Shown: positions 47,812 through 58,752, counted from the stretch's first letter. The stretch: 64,000 bases of DNA from Gemmatimonadaceae bacterium (GCA_019752115.1 JAIEMN010000038.1:1-64000), one strand, 5' to 3'. The notes: generated from the sequence alone by a model not told the origin. Made by a program: numbers and translations.

Positions 47812-49284
47812 ATGGCCCTTGTTCCTGTGACCACCCGGCGCGCCCGTCCGGCGCGCGTGTTTGCCCTCGCGGTACCTCTCGTCCTCGCCGCGTGTGGCGG
47901 TGATTCGCCAACGGCGTCCGATACGAGTACCACCACGCCGACGACGCCGGTCACGCCGACCACGCCGGCGGTGAGCACGGACCCCATCGCGGTCAACACG
48001 CCGAACCCCACCCAGGCGGGGGTGGTGGGGCAACCGTTCCGCTACGACGCGAGCCGCGGCAACACGGTCTTTTCGGATCCGCGTCGGACGGGGCTCACCT
48101 ACACCGTGACGTTCAGCGGCGCGACGAACGGTCTCACGGCGGTGGGATGCGACATCACCGGCACGCCCACCACGCCGGGTGTCATCACCGCGACCGTCAC
48201 CGCCCGTGACACCACGAATCGCACCGCCTCGCAAACGTTTCGCATCGCGGTCTTCAGCGCCGATGTTGCAACGCCGACGCTCCCGGCGACGACCTTTGCC
48301 TACAGCGATGTGAGTGCCCCGCTGCCGCGTCACTTCCTGAATGACGCGGCAACGCGCGCCGCTGACAACATGCCCAGCACGAACCCCACGACCGACGCGG
48401 GGGCCACGCTCGGACGAGTGCTCTTCTACGATCGGCGGCTCTCGGCGAACGATCGCGTGGCGTGCGCGTCGTGCCACATACAGTCGCTGGCCTTCAGCGA
48501 TACCGCGCGCCTCAGCCGCGGCTTTGCCGGGGGGCTCACCGGTCGCCACAGCATGGGGCTCAGCAACGCGCGCTGGTATCAGCCCGCGCGCTTCTTCTGG
48601 GACGAGCGTGCCTCCTCACTCGAAGATCAGGTGTTGCGGCCCATCCAGGACCTGACCGAGATGGGGCTCACGCTCGATCAGCTGGTCGCCAAGGTGGAGG
48701 CCACGCCGTTCTATGCGCCCCTGTTCTCCGCGGCCTTCGGCACGAGCGAGGTGACGAGCGATCGCATCAGCCGCGCGCTGGCGCAGTTCGTCAGGAGCCT
48801 CGTGTCGGCCACCGCGAAGTTCGATCAGGCCTTCGCGAATGGCGCCGGCCCGGACTTCAGCGTGCTCACCGCGCAGGAGCAACTCGGACAGACGCTGTAT
48901 GCTGGTCGTGCCGGCTGCGCCCGTTGTCATGGTACCAGCGCGCACGTGTCCGATCAGGTCCACAACACCGGGTTGGACGCGGCCATCACCGATGCGGGTG
49001 CCGGCAACGGCCGCTTCAAGGCCCCGTCGCTCCGCAACATCGCGGTCCGCGCGCCCTACATGCACGACGGCCGCTTCCGGTCGCTCGAGGAAGTCGTGGA
49101 CTTCTACAACACGGGCGTCCAGAACAACGCCGGGCTCGATCCGCGGCTCCGCGCTCCCGGCGGTCAGCCGCTGCGGCTCAACCTGTCGCTCGACGAACGC
49201 AACGCGATCGTGGCGTTCATGAAAACCTTCACCGATACGGCGTTTCTGACGAATTCCAAGTTTTCGTCGCCGTTTGGGCGGTGA
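47812..49284 (+). CDS. MauG/di-haem cytochrome c peroxidase lipoprotein with Ig-like N-domain
   Basis: An exported di-haem c protein of 490 aa. The lipobox LAAC puts the lipid on Cys28. A Thr/Pro-rich linker and an Ig-like (He_PIG type) beta domain (about 60-155) come before the enzyme. Haem attachment motifs are CASCH at 218-222 and CARCH at 369-373. The rest matches the MauG/CcpA fold (GRHSMGLSNARWYQP, DERASSLEDQVLRPI, MHDGRF). It could reduce peroxide or act as a redox maturase. ATG 47812 is 149 nt after the previous gene, across a terminator. Confidence 0.9.
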   Translation: MALVPVTTRRARPARVFALAVPLVLAACGGDSPTASDTSTTTPTTPVTPTTPAVSTDPIAVNTPNPTQAGVVGQPFRYDASRGNTVFSDPRRTGLTYTVTFSGATNGLTAVGCDITGTPTTPGVITATVTARDTTNRTASQTFRIAVFSADVATPTLPATTFAYSDVSAPLPRHFLNDAATRAADNMPSTNPTTDAGATLGRVLFYDRRLSANDRVACASCHIQSLAFSDTARLSRGFAGGLTGRHSMGLSNARWYQPARFFWDERASSLEDQVLRPIQDLTEMGLTLDQLVAKVEATPFYAPLFSAAFGTSEVTSDRISRALAQFVRSLVSATAKFDQAFANGAGPDFSVLTAQEQLGQTLYAGRAGCARCHGTSAHVSDQVHNTGLDAAITDAGAGNGRFKAPSLRNIAVRAPYMHDGRFRSLEEVVDFYNTGVQNNAGLDPRLRAPGGQPLRLNLSLDERNAIVAFMKTFTDTAFLTNSKFSSPFGR

Positions 49285-49322
49285 GTGGTGAGGTGTGAGG
49301 AGAGTGGTGAGGGGTTGCCTTC

Positions 49323-49408
49323 GAGAAGCGAGAGGCGAGTGGGAGTTGGAGTGGGCAGACTGAGTACTCAGTCACATCACTCGAACTCCCCCTCGCCTCT
49401 CGCCTCTC
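49323..49408. repeat. 86-nt palindrome between the peroxidase and gyrB genes
   Basis: Left arm GAGAAGCGAGAGGCGAG (49323-49339) pairs with 49392-49408, followed inward by GGGAGTT/AACTCCC and GAGTG/CACTC. At the centre is the perfect 14-bp palindrome ACTGAGTACTCAGT (49359-49372). The gap lies between convergent stop codons at 49284 and 49427. It probably terminates transcription in both directions, but no long T-run follows either arm. Confidence 0.88.
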
Positions 49409-49426
49409 AAGGGCCAAAAAAACTCG

Positions 49427-51484
<2,058 letters not shown>

Positions 51485-51489
51485 TCAAT

Positions 51490-51520
51490 GTGTAAGGTAT
51501 TGAAAAACAACAACTTACAC
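51490..51520. promoter_or_regulatory. Inverted repeat upstream of gyrB
   Basis: GTGTAAG (51490-51496) and its complement CTTACAC (51514-51520) are separated by a 17-nt, AT-rich spacer in the gap between dciA and gyrB. It is about 100 nt from the gyrB start, so it may be an operator or an RNA hairpin in the leader. The surroundings have a TTGACC on the minus strand, but no convincing -10 at the right distance. Confidence 0.4.
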
Positions 51521-51539
51521 GGCGGCCGGCGGCCCCGGC

Positions 51540-51860
51540 TCAGCGGCGCAGCATCCAGCGGAGCCGGGCGATCGGCGGCCGGGCCGGATCGCGGTTCAGC
51601 GCGGCCAGCAGTTGGGGCTCCAACAGCGTGAGTTCCTGCATCCAGGCGTGCGTCGTCACCGCGACGCAGAGCGTGCCATCCTGCTGCAACAACACCGGTT
51701 CCGTGACCGACGCGATCTGCACGCCCACCAGCGCTGGCCACTCCGGAATCACGCTGGCCTGCGCGACGCGATCGGTGAGCCCGGCATGCTGCAGCACGCT
51801 GGCCACCACATCGCTCAGCTTCGTGGGCGCCCGCTTGGGGCCGTCCCCCATGCGCGTCAT
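51540..51860 (-). CDS. dciA: DciA (DUF721) helicase-loader protein
   Basis: A 106-aa protein with the DUF721 core: VVASVLQHAGLTDRVAQASV, then WPALVGVQIASVTEPV and the strand-helix TLCVAVTTHAWMQELTLLEP. DciA is the ancestral loader of the replicative helicase DnaB. ATG 51860 overlaps the recF stop (ATGA), as expected for the recF-dciA-gyrB arrangement seen in many bacteria. The C-terminal basic residues RLRWMLRR fit nucleic-acid binding. Confidence 0.88.
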   Translation of the reverse strand: MTRMGDGPKRAPTKLSDVVASVLQHAGLTDRVAQASVIPEWPALVGVQIASVTEPVLLQQDGTLCVAVTTHAWMQELTLLEPQLLAALNRDPARPPIARLRWMLRR

Positions 51861-52993
51861 GCGGCCTCCGACACGACACCGTCGCGCATGGTGCAGCGGG
51901 CCAGCCGCGTGAACGCCCCGGGGATGTCTTCCTGGCGCGGCACCGCCAGCAGGACCTGATGGGCACCCGCGTCCTCCAGCAGATGCAGCACGCGCGACGC
52001 GCGGCCGAGATCCAGCTCGGCGAACGGGTCATCGAGCAGCAGCAATGGGGCGTAGCCGAGCGCGTCGCGCAGCGTGGCCAGTTCGAGCAGGCGCAGGGCG
52101 ATCGCGGCGCTGCGCTGCTGTCCCGCGGAGCCGAAGGTCCGGAGTTCGCGCCCGCCCAGATGCAGCAGCAGTTCGTCGCGATGCGGCCCCACGAGCGTGG
52201 TGCCGCGACGGAGTTCGGTGCTCCGCTGCTGGGCATATGCCCGGGCCAGCGCGTCGCCCTGGGCCGTGGCACTCGCCGCCAGCGCGTCGCCATTCTCACC
52301 GCCCACGCTCTGATAGCGAAGCAGCGCCGCCTCCCGCTCGCCGATGGCCGTGCACAGTTGCACGTAGCGCTCGCGATGATTCCGCACAAACGCATGACGG
52401 GCGGCGACGAGAAAGCCGCCGTTCTCCGCCAGCGCCGGTTCCCAGACGCTCACCCGCGCGGCGTGGTCGCCGCGCCCGCCATCGCGCTGCGCCACGCGGA
52501 GCGCCGCGTTGCGACGGAGCAGCGCCGCGCGATACTGCTGGAGCGCCTGCAGGTACGCCGGCTGCGACAGGGCGAGCAACACATCGAGATACCGGCGGCG
52601 CTCGCCGGGACTGCCCGAAACAAGCGCCACGTCGGCCGGCGAGAATGTCACGCTGGGCAAGGCGCCAAGGGCGTTCGTGAGCCGTGGCTGCTCGACACCG
52701 TCGAGCGTGGTGCGCTTGCGACGCGTACTGCGTTCGTAGCCGATGCTCACCGCGTCGTAGGCCGACGGCGCGGCGAGTGACGCGCGCACGTGAAAGGCCG
52801 GCGCCCCAAAGCGGATGACGTCCGCGTCGCGCGCGCCGCGGAACGACCGCAGCAGCGCGAGATACGCCACCGCCTCGAGCAGATTGGTCTTGCCGTGGCC
52901 GTTCTCGCCGATGATCACGAGCCCGCTCGCCGGAATGGCGAGGTCGAGCGCCGCGAAGTTGCGATACTCCCGGGCGATGAGGCGAACGAGCAC
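51857..52993 (-). CDS. recF: DNA replication/repair protein RecF
   Basis: An SMC-like ATPase (378 aa) that loads RecA at gaps. Walker A is GENGHGKTNLLEAV, the ABC signature region is FGSAGQQRSAAIALRL and Walker B is LLLLDDPFAELD. GTG 52993 is the start, 28 nt after the enoyl-CoA hydratase stop. It overlaps dciA by 4 nt. The order recF-dciA-gyrB is the conserved one around the replication origin, but no dnaN or dnaA precedes it here. Confidence 0.97.
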   Translation of the reverse strand: MLVRLIAREYRNFAALDLAIPASGLVIIGENGHGKTNLLEAVAYLALLRSFRGARDADVIRFGAPAFHVRASLAAPSAYDAVSIGYERSTRRKRTTLDGVEQPRLTNALGALPSVTFSPADVALVSGSPGERRRYLDVLLALSQPAYLQALQQYRAALLRRNAALRVAQRDGGRGDHAARVSVWEPALAENGGFLVAARHAFVRNHRERYVQLCTAIGEREAALLRYQSVGGENGDALAASATAQGDALARAYAQQRSTELRRGTTLVGPHRDELLLHLGGRELRTFGSAGQQRSAAIALRLLELATLRDALGYAPLLLLDDPFAELDLGRASRVLHLLEDAGAHQVLLAVPRQEDIPGAFTRLARCTMRDGVVSEAA

Positions 52994-53021
52994 GTGGGGC
53001 GGGCCGGCGGCGTCGCTTGCC

Positions 53022-53801
53022 TCAGCGGCCGGTGAACGTCGGGGCGCGCTTCTCCAGGAACGCGCGCATCCCTTCCTTCATGTCCGCCGTGGACGACAGC
53101 AAGCCGAAGAAATCGGACTCGATCGTGCACCCCGCGTCGAGGTCGGTATCGAGCCCGCGGTCGAGTGCTTCGATGCATCCGGCGAGCGCCAGCGGTGCGT
53201 TGGCAATCATGGTCTGCAACAGCGCCCGCGCCGTGTCGAGCAACGCCTCCGGCGCCGTCACCTGATCCACCAGCCCCAGCCGATACGCTTCGGCCGCATC
53301 GATCATCTCGCCGGTGAGCAGCAGCTTGAGTGCCGCCCCGCGCCCCACGAGGCGCGGCAGGCGCTGCGTCCCGCCGTAGCCCGGCACGATCCCCAGCTTC
53401 ACCTCCGGCTGGCCGAGCTTGGCCTTCTCACTGGCGATGCGCAAGTGACACGCCATCGCCAGTTCACAGCCGCCACCCAGCGTGAAGCCATTCAGCGCGG
53501 CGACGGTGGGCTTGGGGCTCGTTTCGAAACGCCGGAAGATCACCTGGCCAGCCCGCGCACGACGCTGCGCCTCGAGCGGCGACTGCGACTCGAGCTCCGA
53601 AATGTCCGCCCCGGCCACAAACGCCCGGCCGGCGCCCGTCAGCAGAATGCCGGCGACATCGGTACGGGCGATGGCCTCGTCGATGGCGCGCCCGAGTTCG
53701 GCGATCGTCGCATCGTTGAGCGCGTTCAGCTTGTCGGGGCGGTTCACCGTGATCGTGGCAAGACGATCGGCGACATCAAAGAGCAGGAACTGGTAGGACA
53801 T
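53022..53801 (-). CDS. Enoyl-CoA hydratase/isomerase family protein
   Basis: A crotonase-fold enzyme of 259 aa. The oxyanion-hole segments are AFVAGADISEL and LNGFTLGGGCELAMACHLRIAS, and PEVKLGIVPGYGGTQRL is the family signature with the catalytic Glu residues in the C and P positions typical of hydratases. ATG 53801 is chosen from conservation of MSYQFLLFDVADRLATI. It is the first gene of a run into recF, but functional coupling to DNA repair is unlikely. It is divergent from mtnA with only 73 nt between starts. Confidence 0.93.
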   Translation of the reverse strand: MSYQFLLFDVADRLATITVNRPDKLNALNDATIAELGRAIDEAIARTDVAGILLTGAGRAFVAGADISELESQSPLEAQRRARAGQVIFRRFETSPKPTVAALNGFTLGGGCELAMACHLRIASEKAKLGQPEVKLGIVPGYGGTQRLPRLVGRGAALKLLLTGEMIDAAEAYRLGLVDQVTAPEALLDTARALLQTMIANAPLALAGCIEALDRGLDTDLDAGCTIESDFFGLLSSTADMKEGMRAFLEKRAPTFTGR

Positions 53802-53874
53802 GGCTCGGCGTCGGCGGGAATGGGGAGGCGGAAATCTACCCACGCCGGCATGGTCCCGGCGCTACCTTCCAGCC

Positions 53875-54888
53875 GTGCTTCCGGTTCCTGCCGTCGGGTG
53901 GTCCCCCGACCAGCGCGCCCTGCGCATCCTTGACCAGCGCCGCCTCCCCTCGGAGGAGGTGGTGCGCGATTTGGTGGCGCTCGAGGAGACCATCGACGCC
54001 ATCGTCACCCTCGCCATTCGCGGCGCGCCGGCCATTGGGGTGGGCGCCGCCATCGGCCTCACGGTGGCGCTCACCCGCGACAGTGACGGCGATGGCGCCC
54101 GGGCGCGGGCACTGCTGGAGGGCTACGCCGAGCGGCTGATCGCGGCCCGCCCGACGGCGGTGAATCTCGCCTGGGCGGTGCGTCGGCTGGTGGCGCACGC
54201 GGCGGCGCACCCCGACACCGCGTTGCTTACCGCGCTGGCCCTGGAAGCCGAGGCGATCCGCGCCGAGGATGCGGCCATGTGTGCCGCGATCGGTGCCCAC
54301 GGGCTGGCCATCGTCCCCGACGGCGCGCAGGTGCTGACGCACTGCAATGCCGGCGCGCTCGCTACGGCGGGCACCGGTACCGCCCTCGCGCCCGTGTACG
54401 CCGCCAAGGCTGCCGGCCGATCGGTGCATGTCTACGCCGACGAAACGCGCCCGTTGCGGCAGGGGGCACGCCTCACGGCGTGGGAGCTGAGCCGGGCCGG
54501 CATTCCCGTGCAGGTCCTGCCGGATGGCGCGGCGGCCTCGCTGCTCGCCTCCGGCGCAGTGGATCTGGTCATCGTCGGTGCCGACCGTATCGCCGCGAAT
54601 GGCGATGTCGCCAACAAGGTGGGGACATACGGCGTCGCCCTCGCGGCGCACGCGCATCACGTCCCCTTCTATGTGGCGGCGCCCTGGAGCACGATCGATC
54701 CGGCCACGCCCACCGGCAGCGCCATCGTCATCGAGCATCGCGCGAGCGCCGAGCTCGGCGAACTCCCCGCTGGTGCGGGGGTCTGGAATCCCGCCTTCGA
54801 CGTCACCCCCCGCGCGCTCGTGACCGGCTATCTCACCGATCGCGGCTTCGTCACGCCTCCCTTCACCGACATGCGGACCCCGTCATGA
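53875..54888 (+). CDS. mtnA: S-methyl-5-thioribose-1-phosphate isomerase
   Basis: Methionine-salvage isomerase of 337 aa, converting methylthioribose-1-phosphate to methylthioribulose-1-phosphate. The catalytic Cys157 is in THCNAGALATAGTGTALA and the catalytic Asp237 in VIVGADRIAANGD. The segment YADETRPLRQGARLTAWEL is also conserved. GTG 53875 is chosen over the longer ATG 53800, whose extra residues would overlap the divergent gene. Its stop overlaps the glpK start (ATGA). Close paralogues include eIF2B-type subunits, but the motifs fit MtnA. Confidence 0.94.
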   Translation: MLPVPAVGWSPDQRALRILDQRRLPSEEVVRDLVALEETIDAIVTLAIRGAPAIGVGAAIGLTVALTRDSDGDGARARALLEGYAERLIAARPTAVNLAWAVRRLVAHAAAHPDTALLTALALEAEAIRAEDAAMCAAIGAHGLAIVPDGAQVLTHCNAGALATAGTGTALAPVYAAKAAGRSVHVYADETRPLRQGARLTAWELSRAGIPVQVLPDGAAASLLASGAVDLVIVGADRIAANGDVANKVGTYGVALAAHAHHVPFYVAAPWSTIDPATPTGSAIVIEHRASAELGELPAGAGVWNPAFDVTPRALVTGYLTDRGFVTPPFTDMRTPS

Positions 54889-56381
54889 CCTGCGTCCTCG
54901 CCATCGATCAGGGTACCACCGGCACCACGTGCCTCGTCATCGCGCGCGACGGCGCCGTCATTGGCCGGGCCTATCGCGAGATCACGCAGCATTACCCGCA
55001 GCCGGGGTGGGTGGAGCACAACGCGCACGAGATTCTCGAACGCTCGCTCGACGCCGCGCGCGAGGCCATGGCGCACGCCAAGGCAGCGACCGGCGACGTG
55101 CCGTCGGCCATCGGCATCACGAATCAGCGCGAAACGATCGTGCTCTGGGAACGCGCGACCGGCCGTGCGGTGCATCACGCCATCGTATGGCAGGATCGCC
55201 GGACCGCCGCGCGCTGCGCCGAGCTCGCGCCCCACGCCGCGATGATCGCCGCGCGCACGGGGTTGGTGACCGATCCGTACTTCAGCGGCACGAAGCTCGA
55301 GTGGTTGCTGGCGCAGGGCGATCATCGCGCGCGTGCGGAACGCGGCGAACTGTGTGCGGGCACGATCGACAGCTGGCTCATCTGGCATCTCACCGGCGGG
55401 CAGGCGCACGTCACCGATCACACGAATGCCTCGCGGACGATGCTGTACGATCTCGATACCCGCGCGTGGTCACCGGAGCTGTGCGCGCTGTTCGGGATCC
55501 CCATGGAAGTGCTGCCGCGGATCGTGGCGTCGAGTGGCGAATGCGGGCGCTCCACGGCGGCAACGCTGGGTTCGACGATCCCCATCACCGGGATCGCCGG
55601 TGATCAGCAGGCGGCGCTGTTCGGACAGGGGGGATGGGCGCCCGGGGCGGGGAAGAACACCTATGGCACCGGGGCGTTTCTGCTGCTGAACACGGGCGCG
55701 CAGCGGCCCGCGCCCGGCGGCGGATTGCTCACCACGATCGCCTGCGATGAGCAGGGGGCGCCCGTCTTCGCGCTCGAGGCATCGATCTTCATTGCCGGGG
55801 CGGCTGTGCAATGGCTCCGCGATGGCTTGGGGCTCATTCACGCGAGCGCCGAAACCGAAGCGCTCGCGCGCTCGGTCGCGTCGAACGACGGGGTGTACTT
55901 CGTGCCCGCACTGGTGGGTCTGGGCGCGCCCGACTGGGAACCGAACGCCCGTGGCACCATCGTGGGGCTGACGCGGGGCACGACGCGGGCGCATCTGGCC
56001 CGCGCCGCCCTCGAAGCGATGGCCTACGCCACCCGCGATGTGCTCGGTGACATGCGCTCGCATGGCGGGGTGGCGTTCGAGCGGTTGCGCGTCGATGGTG
56101 GTGCGTCGGCCAACGACTGGCTCATGCAGTTCCAGAGCGACGTGCTTGGCGTGCCCGTGGAACGTCCCGATCTCGTCGAGACAACGGCGCTGGGGGCGGC
56201 GGGGCTCGCTGGATTGGCCGTCGGCGTCTGGGCGAACGGCGCGGAATTTCAGGCGAGTCGCCACTTCGCGCGTTTTGCGCCAACGGCGTCGGGTGCCGCG
56301 GCGGCGACGGCAAGCTACGGCGGATGGCGCCGTGCCGTGCGCGCCGCGCTGAGTTGGGCCCGCGACACCGATACCGCATGA
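54885..56381 (+). CDS. glpK: Glycerol kinase
   Basis: Phosphorylates glycerol to glycerol-3-phosphate. It is 498 aa, the usual FGGY length. The N-terminal phosphate-binding motif is AIDQGTTGTTCLVI, the glycerol-binding region reads GITNQRETIVLWERATG, and the FGGY signature segment is GTGAFLLLNTG. ATG 54885 overlaps the mtnA stop (ATGA), and its own stop overlaps the next gene the same way. No glpF or glpD is next to it. The coupling to mtnA is unusual and its meaning is not clear. Confidence 0.96.
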   Translation: MTCVLAIDQGTTGTTCLVIARDGAVIGRAYREITQHYPQPGWVEHNAHEILERSLDAAREAMAHAKAATGDVPSAIGITNQRETIVLWERATGRAVHHAIVWQDRRTAARCAELAPHAAMIAARTGLVTDPYFSGTKLEWLLAQGDHRARAERGELCAGTIDSWLIWHLTGGQAHVTDHTNASRTMLYDLDTRAWSPELCALFGIPMEVLPRIVASSGECGRSTAATLGSTIPITGIAGDQQAALFGQGGWAPGAGKNTYGTGAFLLLNTGAQRPAPGGGLLTTIACDEQGAPVFALEASIFIAGAAVQWLRDGLGLIHASAETEALARSVASNDGVYFVPALVGLGAPDWEPNARGTIVGLTRGTTRAHLARAALEAMAYATRDVLGDMRSHGGVAFERLRVDGGASANDWLMQFQSDVLGVPVERPDLVETTALGAAGLAGLAVGVWANGAEFQASRHFARFAPTASGAAAATASYGGWRRAVRAALSWARDTDTA

Positions 56382-58060
56382 TGGCGGTGGGCGCTGCAGC
56401 GCTCTGGTTTGCGCTGTTGATGATGGTGGCCTCGGCCGCGCTGCTCGTGGTGGGGCCGCGGCGGGCGGGACCGGCAGGGTTGGTGGGCTATGTGGCCGGC
56501 GCCGGTGCCTCGGTGCTGGCGGTGCTGGCGCTGGGGCAGGCACTGGTGCAGCACGACTTCACGCTGCGCTACGTGGCGCAGTTCACGAGTCTGATGCTCG
56601 ATACCCAACCCGCTATCACCGCGCTCTGGGCCGGGCAGGCGGGGATGCTGCTGCTCTTCACTGCGCTCGTTGGCGTGTGCGGCGCCGCGGCGGTGGCGCT
56701 GCATCGCGGACGCCCGCTGCTTCCGATCGGCACCGCGACGGTGGCGGCGGTGAGTGTGGCCGGCCTCGCGGCCCTCTGTTTCGGTGTGTCGCCCTTCGCG
56801 CGGTTGGCGTCGGCGCCGCAGGAAGGTCGCGGGCTCGATCCGCAGCTGCTGCATCAGGCCATGCTGTGGCAGCCCCCGCTCATGCTGCTCGGCCTCGCCC
56901 TCACGAGCGTGCCGTTCGGATTCACCGTGGCGCACTGGTTTCGTTCCGCCTCGCCGCCGGTGGACGCTGACGCGGAGGCGGAACACGAGGTGTGGCGCGG
57001 CCTGGTGCAGCGCTGGGTGCTGGTCGCGTGGAGTGCGCTCACGATCGCCATCACGATCGGGTGTTGGTGGGCGCAGCAGCAACTCGGCTGGTTCGGCTAC
57101 TTCTTCACCTGGGAGCCGTACGCGAGTGCGCCGGTGCTCCCGTGGGTGGCGTTGTCGGCGCTGTTGTTTCTGCTGGTGAGTGGTGCCGATCGTGTACGCG
57201 CCGCGGTGTGGTTGGCCGCATTGGTGGCGTTCACGTTTCTGCTGGCGGTGTTTGCGGTCGTGCGGGCGCGCAGTGGCATTGCCGCGAGCATCCGTGCCGT
57301 GGCGGCGTCGCCGTCGCTGTTCGTTCTCGTGCTCACCGGCGCTGGGCTGGTGCTGCTGGCGCTCACGGGCTGGCTGGCGTCTCGGCAGGGGACGGCGACG
57401 CGAGCCGCCTCGCGCGCCGGCGTTGGCGGCCTGCTGACGTTGGTCGGCGTGGCGGTGACCGCGGTGGCGCTCATCGCCACGCCATGGCGGCGCGAACTCA
57501 CCACGGGGCTCGACATCGGGCAGGTGGCCGAGGTGCGTGACCCATTCGGTGCGGCGTGGCGCTTTACCAGCCAGGGGCTGTCGTCGTATCAGGAGCCGGC
57601 CTACACCGTGGTCGCGGTGGCGCTCAACGCCACGCGCAACGGGCGGCGCATCGGTTTGCTCAACAGTCAGCAGCGGCAGTACTTCGATGCGCAGGACAAT
57701 GAGATCTTCGAGCCGGTCACGCGCGTGGGCTCACGCCACTTGCCGCACGAGACAGTCACGCTGGCGTTTCTGGGGCCCATCGATCGGACCAGTGCGGCGG
57801 TGCGCGTCAGTTTTGTGCCGCTGGTGAATGCGCTCTGGATGGGTGTCGCGCTCACCGTGCTCGGCGTGGTGCTGGCGGCGTGGCCGCTGGTGCCGCTTCC
57901 CGCGCCCGTGTCATCGCGGTCCGCGCCCCGGCTCAGGCCGCTGCTCACGCCGCTGCCGCCTTCGCCCGATGGGGTGCGCGCCTTTTGCACCGCGTGTGGC
58001 GCACGACTCGTCACCGTGGACGCGCGGTTCTGTGCGGAGTGTGGTGAACCGGTGGGCTAG
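56378..58060 (+). CDS. CcmF/CcsA-like cytochrome c assembly membrane protein with C-terminal zinc ribbon
   Basis: A 560-aa protein with about ten or more membrane segments. The region near residues 228-250 reads CWWAQQQLGWFGYFFTWEPY, which lines up with the CcmF tryptophan-rich haem-handling motif (WWD domain) but with Glu for the usual Asp. The C-terminal 35 residues form a double CxxC ribbon, FCTACGARL and FCAECGEPVG, not normally part of CcmF. Total length is less than CcmF (about 650). It begins as an ATGA overlap with glpK and ends overlapping mutY. Haem delivery is plausible; a decayed or repurposed paralogue is equally possible. Confidence 0.6.
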   Translation: MMAVGAAALWFALLMMVASAALLVVGPRRAGPAGLVGYVAGAGASVLAVLALGQALVQHDFTLRYVAQFTSLMLDTQPAITALWAGQAGMLLLFTALVGVCGAAAVALHRGRPLLPIGTATVAAVSVAGLAALCFGVSPFARLASAPQEGRGLDPQLLHQAMLWQPPLMLLGLALTSVPFGFTVAHWFRSASPPVDADAEAEHEVWRGLVQRWVLVAWSALTIAITIGCWWAQQQLGWFGYFFTWEPYASAPVLPWVALSALLFLLVSGADRVRAAVWLAALVAFTFLLAVFAVVRARSGIAASIRAVAASPSLFVLVLTGAGLVLLALTGWLASRQGTATRAASRAGVGGLLTLVGVAVTAVALIATPWRRELTTGLDIGQVAEVRDPFGAAWRFTSQGLSSYQEPAYTVVAVALNATRNGRRIGLLNSQQRQYFDAQDNEIFEPVTRVGSRHLPHETVTLAFLGPIDRTSAAVRVSFVPLVNALWMGVALTVLGVVLAAWPLVPLPAPVSSRSAPRLRPLLTPLPPSPDGVRAFCTACGARLVTVDARFCAECGEPVG

Positions 58061-58752
58061 TCGCCGTCGAGGGGGTAGCTCGCACACACGGTCTTCACCG
58101 GACACTGACGGCACTTGGGCGCGCGCGCGGAGCAGACGAGCGCGCCCAGTTCCATCAGCGCCTGATTGTGCGTCCAGGTCAGTTTCCCGGTGCGGGGGAG
58201 CAGCTGCTCCGCCAGTTGCCACAAGACCTTGAGCCCCTTGCCGCTCTTGGGCGCGATCTCCGGCACGAAGACGCGGTGCAGCACGCGCGCGACGTTGGTA
58301 TCCACCAGCGCCGCGCGCTTTTCGTAGGCGAAGCTCGCCACCGCGCCCGCGGTGTAGGCACCGACCCCGGGTAGCGCGCGCAGCTCCTCCGGCTCACTCG
58401 GAATGACCCCGTCGCGTGTGTCGGTGACATGCCGCGCGAGGGCGTGCAGGTTGCGCGCCCGTGCGTAGTACCCGAGCCCGGCCCACGCCTCCATCACGCG
58501 CTTGGGGCGGGACTGCGCGAGCGTCTCCAGGTCCGGGAAGCGATCGAGAAAGCGCCGGTAGAAATCGAGCACGCGCGAGACCTGCGTCTGCTGGAGCATC
58601 AGCTCCGAGATCAGGATGCGGTACGGATCGCGCGTCTTGCGCCACGGCAGATCGCGCGAGTGGCGGCGGAACCACGCGTGCAGCTTGCGGCGAAAGGCCG
58701 AGGCGCGCGTCGGGTCGAGCGTGGGTGGCGGAGAGGGCGTTCGCGGCGACAT
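58057..58752 (-). CDS. mutY: Short A/G-specific adenine glycosylase (MutY-like, no NUDIX domain)
   Basis: Removes adenine mispaired with 8-oxoguanine or guanine. The catalytic region is SELMLQQTQVSRVLDFY, then the helix-hairpin-helix PGVGAYTAGAVASFAY with the catalytic Asp in VDTNVARV, and the iron-sulfur cysteines CSARAPKCRQCPVKTVC at the C-terminus. At 231 aa it lacks the C-terminal MutT-like domain of E. coli MutY (about 350 aa). ATG 58752 is preferred to GTG 58785. It converges with the CcmF-like gene, and the two stop codons overlap. Endonuclease III-like alternatives are less likely because of the CxxC spacing and active site. Confidence 0.85.
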   Translation of the reverse strand: MSPRTPSPPPTLDPTRASAFRRKLHAWFRRHSRDLPWRKTRDPYRILISELMLQQTQVSRVLDFYRRFLDRFPDLETLAQSRPKRVMEAWAGLGYYARARNLHALARHVTDTRDGVIPSEPEELRALPGVGAYTAGAVASFAYEKRAALVDTNVARVLHRVFVPEIAPKSGKGLKVLWQLAEQLLPRTGKLTWTHNQALMELGALVCSARAPKCRQCPVKTVCASYPLDGD

